Source of the DNA: Salinimicrobium marinum
GTDB lineage: Bacteria > Bacteroidota > Bacteroidia > Flavobacteriales > Flavobacteriaceae
Length of the DNA stretch: 64,000 nt
NCBI RefSeq assembly: GCF_014651535.1
Contig: NZ_BMXB01000010.1
Location: 62,001 to 126,000, forward strand
Reading direction: 5' to 3'
This document shows positions 59,496 through 64,000 of the stretch, piece after piece. The number at the start of each line of letters is the position of its first letter. The stretch's first letter is position 1. The position numbers were made by a program, and so were the translations under genes. The notes beneath the pieces were generated by a model. That model had not been told where the DNA came from. It saw nothing but the letters and a program-made list of their open reading frames with translations, and did not search any database.

Positions 59496-60681
59496 AATAG
59501 CGCTGGGAATTTTACTGCTCTTGCTCATGGCACTCACTTATCTTGAGGCAATGGAACCCGAACCCGTGAACTGGAACCCCAGTTATTCTGCAGGAGATAA
59601 GATTGCGCTGGGCACTTTTGTGCTTTTTGAAAATCTGCAGGATCAGCATTTTGAAATTGAAACCGTGAATTTGCCACCTTATGAATTCCTGAACAACAAT
59701 TCTCCCAAAGGCACCTATTTTTTCCTGAATGATAATCTGGCGTTTGACGATGACGAATTAAACAAGCTGTTAACCTGGGTTTCTGAAGGAAACACCCTGT
59801 TCATAGCTGCTGAAAATTTCGGCGGAAAACTCATGGACACTGTAGGTCTGTACACCGATGCCTTGATCCCACAGGGAGACCTGTCTTTTAAACCCATACT
59901 TGAACTCACAGATCCAGATTTGAAACAGGAACAACCTTACCTTCTTGACAAGGAGACATACCTGCCAATATTCAGAGAGACAGATACGGTGGATTATCAG
60001 ACCTTAGGAGTTTCAGAATTTTACACAGATACTCTAAAGCTGGAGAATCCGCGGCCGAATTATGTGAGGCTGGCTTTTGGCGATGGGGAAATCCTGCTGC
60101 ATTCCACACCAAAGGCTTTCAGTAATTTCTTTATGCTGCACGAGGATAATGCGGCCTATGTGGAAAGAGCACTCGCCTATCTACCTTCAGAAAACACTTT
60201 GTACTGGGACCAGTATTACAAAACAGGAAAATCTTTTTACACCTCTCCCTTGTATATTCTACTGAACAATAGGGCACTGAAATGGGCTTATTATTTCGCC
60301 CTTATCGGAAGCTTGTTATTTGTGATTTTTGAAGGAAAAAGAAAACAAAGAAGCATTCCGGTAGTAAAGCCGTTGGAAAATCAGACGTATTCTTTTACAC
60401 GCACCATTTCAGGATTGTATCTGGACAGAAAGGACTACAAAAAGATCGCATCCAAGAAGATTGCCTTATTTTTGGAATACATAAGAACCCAATTGAGAAT
60501 ACCCACTGCTCATATAAATGAGGATTTTTATCCAAAACTTGCTTCAGGAAGTGGTACTTCTGAAGAAGAAGTAAGAGATCTTTTCAGGATCATTCAGGAA
60601 ACTGAAAGTAAAGAACGATTGAATAAAGAAGAACTGCTCGCATTAAATTCGGCCATAGACAGCTTTAAAAACAAGAAATAA
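59479..60681 (+). CDS. DUF4350 domain-containing membrane protein
   Basis: 400 aa. An N-terminal helix (YKIALGILLLLLMALTYL), a periplasmic DUF4350 domain (~30-235: GDKIALGTFVLFENLQDQHFEIETVNLPP ... GNTLFIAAENFGGKLMDTVGLY) of GATase/alpha-beta type, a second membrane helix (~270-288, ALKWAYYFALIGSLLFVIFEG), and a cytoplasmic C-terminus (~290-400). Function is unknown; genes of this family lie beside MoxR/DUF58 in many Bacteroidota. The 17-bp overlap upstream and one-base overlap downstream (TAATG) indicate coupled translation. Confidence 0.9.
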   Translation: MSKTYKIALGILLLLLMALTYLEAMEPEPVNWNPSYSAGDKIALGTFVLFENLQDQHFEIETVNLPPYEFLNNNSPKGTYFFLNDNLAFDDDELNKLLTWVSEGNTLFIAAENFGGKLMDTVGLYTDALIPQGDLSFKPILELTDPDLKQEQPYLLDKETYLPIFRETDTVDYQTLGVSEFYTDTLKLENPRPNYVRLAFGDGEILLHSTPKAFSNFFMLHEDNAAYVERALAYLPSENTLYWDQYYKTGKSFYTSPLYILLNNRALKWAYYFALIGSLLFVIFEGKRKQRSIPVVKPLENQTYSFTRTISGLYLDRKDYKKIASKKIALFLEYIRTQLRIPTAHINEDFYPKLASGSGTSEEEVRDLFRIIQETESKERLNKEELLALNSAIDSFKNKK

Positions 60682-61679
60682 TGGAAAGTGAAGAAATACA
60701 GAACAAAGAATTGAAATTCGACAACAGAATTCCGCTGGAAGAACTTAGAAATTCTGTTGAAAACCTCAAATCCCAGCTATCGAAAATCATTATTGGACAG
60801 GAAGAATTTATCGAATTATTGATCGTAAGCCTTCTGGCCAATGGTCATGTTTTGATAGAAGGAGTTCCGGGGGTGGCAAAAACCATCACTGCTAAACTCT
60901 TTGCCCAAACGTTGAAAACAGATTTCAGCAGGGTGCAGTTCACACCCGATCTTATGCCGAGCGATGTATTGGGGACCTCTGTCTTCAACGGAAAAACATC
61001 TTCTTTTGAATTTAAAAAAGGACCAATTTTCTCCAATATTGTTCTAATCGATGAGATCAATCGTGCCCCTGCAAAAACGCAGGCAGCTCTTTTTGAAGTA
61101 ATGGAAGAAAGACAGATCACCATTGACGGAACAGAATATAAAATGCCGCCTCCATTTATGGTTTTGGCCACCCAGAATCCCGTGGAACAGGAAGGAACCT
61201 ATGCCCTTCCCGAAGCCCAGTTAGACCGGTTTCTGTTTAAAATTTCGGTGAAATATCCCAATCTGGAAGATGAAGTCAGGATATTGCAAACACACCACGA
61301 CCGCAAAGGCTCTTCTCCACAATCACAGATCGACGCGGTTTTGACTCCAGAGAAACTGGAACTGTTACGCCAGCAAATTCAGGAGATTCGAGTGGAGGAA
61401 AAACTGCTGCAGTATATCGCAGAGATCGTCACCAAAACCAGGAACCATCCTCATTTGTTCCTTGGTGGCTCCCCGCGTGCCTCTTTGGCAATCATGAATG
61501 CCTCAAAGTCTTATGCAGCTATTAAAGGCCGGGATTTTGTTATTCCGGAGGACATCAAAAGAGTGTTGGTACCCGTTTTAGGGCATCGTATCATTCTGTC
61601 TCCGGAAAGGGAAATGGAAGGAATGACCACCGAAAATGTTATTGAGATAATTGCCCAATCTATAGAAATCCCGAGATAA
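60681..61679 (+). CDS. moxR: MoxR-family AAA ATPase
   Basis: 332 aa. AAA+ module: Walker A GVPGVAKT (G61 to T68), Walker B with VLIDEINRAPAKTQAALFEVMEERQ, sensor-1 ATQNPVEQEGTYALPEAQLDRF, and the C-terminal lid with GGSPRASLAIMNASKSYAAIKGRDFVIPEDIKRV. MoxR proteins act as chaperone-like ATPases that mature or insert metal or cofactor enzymes or control envelope processes. It is cytoplasmic and likely works on the DUF58 partner, whose gene follows after one base. The substrate is not evident from the sequence. Confidence 0.95.
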   Translation: MESEEIQNKELKFDNRIPLEELRNSVENLKSQLSKIIIGQEEFIELLIVSLLANGHVLIEGVPGVAKTITAKLFAQTLKTDFSRVQFTPDLMPSDVLGTSVFNGKTSSFEFKKGPIFSNIVLIDEINRAPAKTQAALFEVMEERQITIDGTEYKMPPPFMVLATQNPVEQEGTYALPEAQLDRFLFKISVKYPNLEDEVRILQTHHDRKGSSPQSQIDAVLTPEKLELLRQQIQEIRVEEKLLQYIAEIVTKTRNHPHLFLGGSPRASLAIMNASKSYAAIKGRDFVIPEDIKRVLVPVLGHRIILSPEREMEGMTTENVIEIIAQSIEIPR

Positions 61680-61680
61680 C

Positions 61681-63012
61681 TTGATCAAATTCTTAAAATC
61701 GCTGTACCTGCACAAAAGGTTTTTTGCAGTCATTTTTATCCTGGCTGTAGGATTCCTGTTTTCCTATTGGTTCCCTGTGCTGTACCCGATCTTATGGATG
61801 TTGTCTATACTGTTTCTGTTGATCTTTTTATTTGACTGTATAGCCCTTTTTAAATCGAATGCTGTTTCTGCAGAAAGAATCCTTCCGGAGAAATTTTCGA
61901 ACAGTGATGAGAATCCGGTAATGGTGAAAATGAAAAACAGCTTTTCTTTTGATGTTTATGCAGAGGTAATTGACGAAATTCCTGTGCAGTTTCAGAAAAG
62001 GGATTTTTTGAAGAAGATTAAAATTCCGGCGAAAAATTCTGTTTCCTTTGAATATTTTCTAAGGCCGGTAGAACGTGGGGAATATTACTTCGGGAAACTG
62101 AACATTTACAGTTCCACAAAAATACAGCTGGTCAAAAAACGAAATTCCTTTCAGGATGAACAGATGGTAAAGGTGTATCCTTCCTTTATTCAGATGAAAA
62201 AATATGATTTCCTGGCCATTGACAGCAGGGTATCATTACCCGGAATGAAAAAGATCAGGAAAATTGGTCATACCATGGAATTTGAGCAGATCAAGGATTA
62301 TGTGATGGGCGATGATGTGCGTAGTATTAACTGGAAAGCCACGGCCAAAGCCGGAAACCTGATGGTAAACCAGTTTCAGGATGAGAGATCGCAGCCCGTA
62401 TACTCCATCATTGACAGTAGCAGGGGCATGAAAATGCCTTTTGAAGGCTTGAAACTGCTCGATTATGCGATCAATAGTACGCTTGCATTTTCAAATATTG
62501 CACTCAAGAAAAAAGATAAAGTAGGAATGCTTTCCTTTTCAAATAAAATTGGAAACCTGATCCCAGCTACTTCCAAAGCTTCTCAGCTAAACAATATTCA
62601 GGAAAGTCTATACAACATTAACACTGAATTTCTCGACGCAGATTTCGGACTCCTCTACGCGCACGTAAAACGGCGCATCACCCACAGGAGTTTACTAATG
62701 CTCTATACAAATTTTGAACATATTAGCAGCCTGCAGCGACAGCTGCCTTATCTCCTGGCACTAAACCGAAGTCATTTGCTGGTGGTGGTATTTTTTGAAA
62801 ACACGGAACTGGAAAGTCTGGTGAATTCAAAAGCCAGTAATATTCCCGAAGTTTTCGACCAGACCATTGCCGAGCAGTTTGCCTACGACAAACGCTTAAT
62901 GGCGAGGGAACTTCAAAAATACGGGATACAGACGGTTCTCACCAAGCCCAAAGATCTTACGGTCAACACCATCAACAAATACCTTGAAATTAAAAAGAGA
63001 GGCCTCCTATAA
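61681..63012 (+). CDS. DUF58 domain-containing protein (MoxR partner)
   Basis: 443 aa, TTG start at 61681, one base after the MoxR stop; a TTG is supported because it retains the first membrane helix. Two helices near the N-terminus (FFAVIFILAVGFLFSYWFPVLYPILWMLSILFLLIFLFDCIALF) are followed by a beta-rich part and then the DUF58 motif VMGDDVRSINWKATAKAGNLMVNQFQDE (~215-245) and a von Willebrand factor A-like fold with PVYSIIDSSRGM. DUF58 proteins pair with MoxR ATPases almost always. Last gene of the operon; its 3' end overlaps the convergent photolyase gene by 6 bp. Confidence 0.94.
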   Translation: MIKFLKSLYLHKRFFAVIFILAVGFLFSYWFPVLYPILWMLSILFLLIFLFDCIALFKSNAVSAERILPEKFSNSDENPVMVKMKNSFSFDVYAEVIDEIPVQFQKRDFLKKIKIPAKNSVSFEYFLRPVERGEYYFGKLNIYSSTKIQLVKKRNSFQDEQMVKVYPSFIQMKKYDFLAIDSRVSLPGMKKIRKIGHTMEFEQIKDYVMGDDVRSINWKATAKAGNLMVNQFQDERSQPVYSIIDSSRGMKMPFEGLKLLDYAINSTLAFSNIALKKKDKVGMLSFSNKIGNLIPATSKASQLNNIQESLYNINTEFLDADFGLLYAHVKRRITHRSLLMLYTNFEHISSLQRQLPYLLALNRSHLLVVVFFENTELESLVNSKASNIPEVFDQTIAEQFAYDKRLMARELQKYGIQTVLTKPKDLTVNTINKYLEIKKRGLL

Positions 63013-64000
63013 CTCCTGAATGGCCGTTTTGTAAGTTTCCAATGCTCGTTGCCGGGCGAATTTATGTTCCACCATCTCCGGCAGGTAACCTGCCCGAAAA
63101 TCCGGAATCCAGCGTTTAATATATTTTAGATCCGGATCGAACTTCTTAAGCTGTTCTGACGGATTGAAGATCCGGAAATAAGGCGCGGCGTCACAGCCGG
63201 TGCCGGCGGCCCATTGCCAGTTTCCGTTGTTGGAAGCAAGTTCGTAGTCCAGCAGCTTTTCGGCAAAGTAAGCTTCACCCCAGCGCCAGTCAATTAGCAA
63301 ATGTTTCGTAAGGAATCCGGCGACGATCATCCTAACCCGGTTGTGCATCCAGCCGGTTTCATTGAGCTGCCGCATACCGGCATCCACCATAGGATATCCG
63401 GTTTCACCTTTACACCACAACCTGAATTCATCCTCATTGTTCCTCCACTGAATGCGGTCATACTTTCTCTTGAAATTTTGATGTTCCACTTTAGGATAGT
63501 GATACAGGATCATCATAAAAAATTCCCTCCAGATCAATTCATTCAGCCAGTGCTCATTATGTGCTGATCCAAGTTTTACCAGCTGTCGCACACTTACCGT
63601 CCCAAATCTAAGGCAAACACCTGCAAAGCTGGTTCCTTCCACCGCAGGCAAATTCCGGGTTTTGTGGTAATTGATGATAATCTCTTCTGAAGAAGAAAAC
63701 TTTGGGATCTCTGAAATGGCTTTTTCAAAACCTAGTTTGGATAATTCCGGAAATGGATGAATTTCAGTATAGAATTCAGAAAGGTAATTTTCCGATGGAA
63801 ATTCTTCAGGAGGATTCAGTTTATAATGATGCTTCCACTGTTTTGAATAAGGTGTGAAAACCTTGTAAGGGGTACCATCAGGCTTCATTACTTCAGATTT
63901 TTCCCATATCACCTGATCTTTAAAAGTGTGAAAAGAAATGTTTTTCTCAGATAAAAAGTTAGCAATCTGCCTGTCCCGATGAATGGCATAAGGCTCATAA
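63007..64000 (-). CDS. phrB: Deoxyribodipyrimidine photolyase, partial at window edge
   Basis: The frame runs from the stop at 63007 to the window end and beyond, without a start codon that fits the family; translation from 63999 reads YEPYAIHRDRQIANFLSEKN, which is inside the N-terminal chromophore domain, so the 5' part is missing. The visible part has the FAD-binding photolyase signatures: TSFAGVCLRFGTVSVRQL, LNELIWREFFMMILYHYP, GYPMVDAGMRQLNETGWMHNRVRMIVAGFLTKHLLIDWRWGEAYFAEKLLDYELASNNGNWQWAAGTGCDAAPYFRIFNP. The enzyme repairs UV-induced pyrimidine dimers in light; cryptochrome function cannot be excluded. Convergent with DUF58. Confidence 0.93.
   Translation of the reverse strand, partial: YEPYAIHRDRQIANFLSEKNISFHTFKDQVIWEKSEVMKPDGTPYKVFTPYSKQWKHHYKLNPPEEFPSENYLSEFYTEIHPFPELSKLGFEKAISEIPKFSSSEEIIINYHKTRNLPAVEGTSFAGVCLRFGTVSVRQLVKLGSAHNEHWLNELIWREFFMMILYHYPKVEHQNFKRKYDRIQWRNNEDEFRLWCKGETGYPMVDAGMRQLNETGWMHNRVRMIVAGFLTKHLLIDWRWGEAYFAEKLLDYELASNNGNWQWAAGTGCDAAPYFRIFNPSEQLKKFDPDLKYIKRWIPDFRAGYLPEMVEHKFARQRALETYKTAIQEL

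Overview
The window looks like a chromosomal stretch of a marine or soil member of the Flavobacteriia (Bacteroidota). The evidence is a SusC/SusD pair, many short lipoprotein signals ending in S-C or A-C, LytS/LytTR regulators with 2TM proteins, Bacteroidota-type -7 boxes (TAnnTTTG) and weak Shine-Dalgarno sites. Codon use and base composition look uniform by eye. I see no tRNA, rRNA, CRISPR array, phage or insertion sequence. The nearest thing to a mobile element is a short repeat pair in the fatty-acid operon.

Layout. 1-2.1 kb: a secreted clan GH-A glycoside hydrolase. 2.1-8.7 kb: a beta-oxidation operon (MarR regulator with a 28-bp palindromic operator, bifunctional hydroxyacyl-CoA dehydrogenase/enoyl-CoA hydratase, thiolase, acyl-CoA dehydrogenase). 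Its two inner gaps carry related repeats, and one repeat encloses a four-helix-bundle gene with an in-frame stop. 8.8-19.8 kb: an osmotic and general stress region (MscS channel, GH15 probable trehalase, OtsA-OtsB fusion, YtxH protein, M28-like protein with a changed metal ligand, App1-type phosphatase divergent from a lipid kinase, an acidic anchored protein, a PRC-barrel protein) plus a decayed dienelactone hydrolase gene. 20.1-33.9 kb: SusC/SusD, then a tight four-gene operon of two paralogous VCBS/ASPIC lipoproteins, a vanadium-haloperoxidase/PAP2-like lipoprotein and an anchored GyrI-like protein. 33.9-41.8 kb: a probable oxidation-first (3-keto) glycoside pathway on two divergent transcripts: GMC oxidoreductase with a Tat-type subunit 3, and isomerase lipoprotein, MFS permease, Gfo/Idh oxidoreductase, second isomerase and DUF1080 lipoprotein. 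41.9-45.2 kb: hydrolase-OsmC fusion, a frameshifted AI-2E-type transporter and a Cu/Zn superoxide dismutase. 45.2-51.1 kb: a minus-strand TonB receptor / DUF2141 / TPR cluster followed by a histidine kinase fused to a 2TM domain, a 2TM protein and a LytTR regulator. 51.2-56.9 kb: type II NADH dehydrogenase, sigma factor with a membrane partner, acyltransferase, NUDIX hydrolase, cyclophilin, RDD protein. 56.9-63.0 kb: a six-gene SpoIIM / membrane protein / DUF4129 / DUF4350 / MoxR / DUF58 operon. 63.0 kb to the end: a photolyase cut by the window edge.

How the genes fit together. The strongest candidate for little-described biology is 20.1-41.8 kb: an outer-membrane importer, an uncharacterised lipoprotein operon, and next to it a set whose predicted locations (Tat-linked dehydrogenase, lipoprotein hydrolase and isomerase, permease, cytoplasmic reductase and isomerase) match a pathway that oxidises a glycoside at C3, cleaves it as a keto-sugar outside the inner membrane, imports the product and reduces it inside. 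The substrate cannot be read from the sequence. Secondary points of interest are the repeat and four-helix-bundle element, the kinase-2TM fusion, the overlapping divergent start codons at 55387-55390, and three probable gene lesions.
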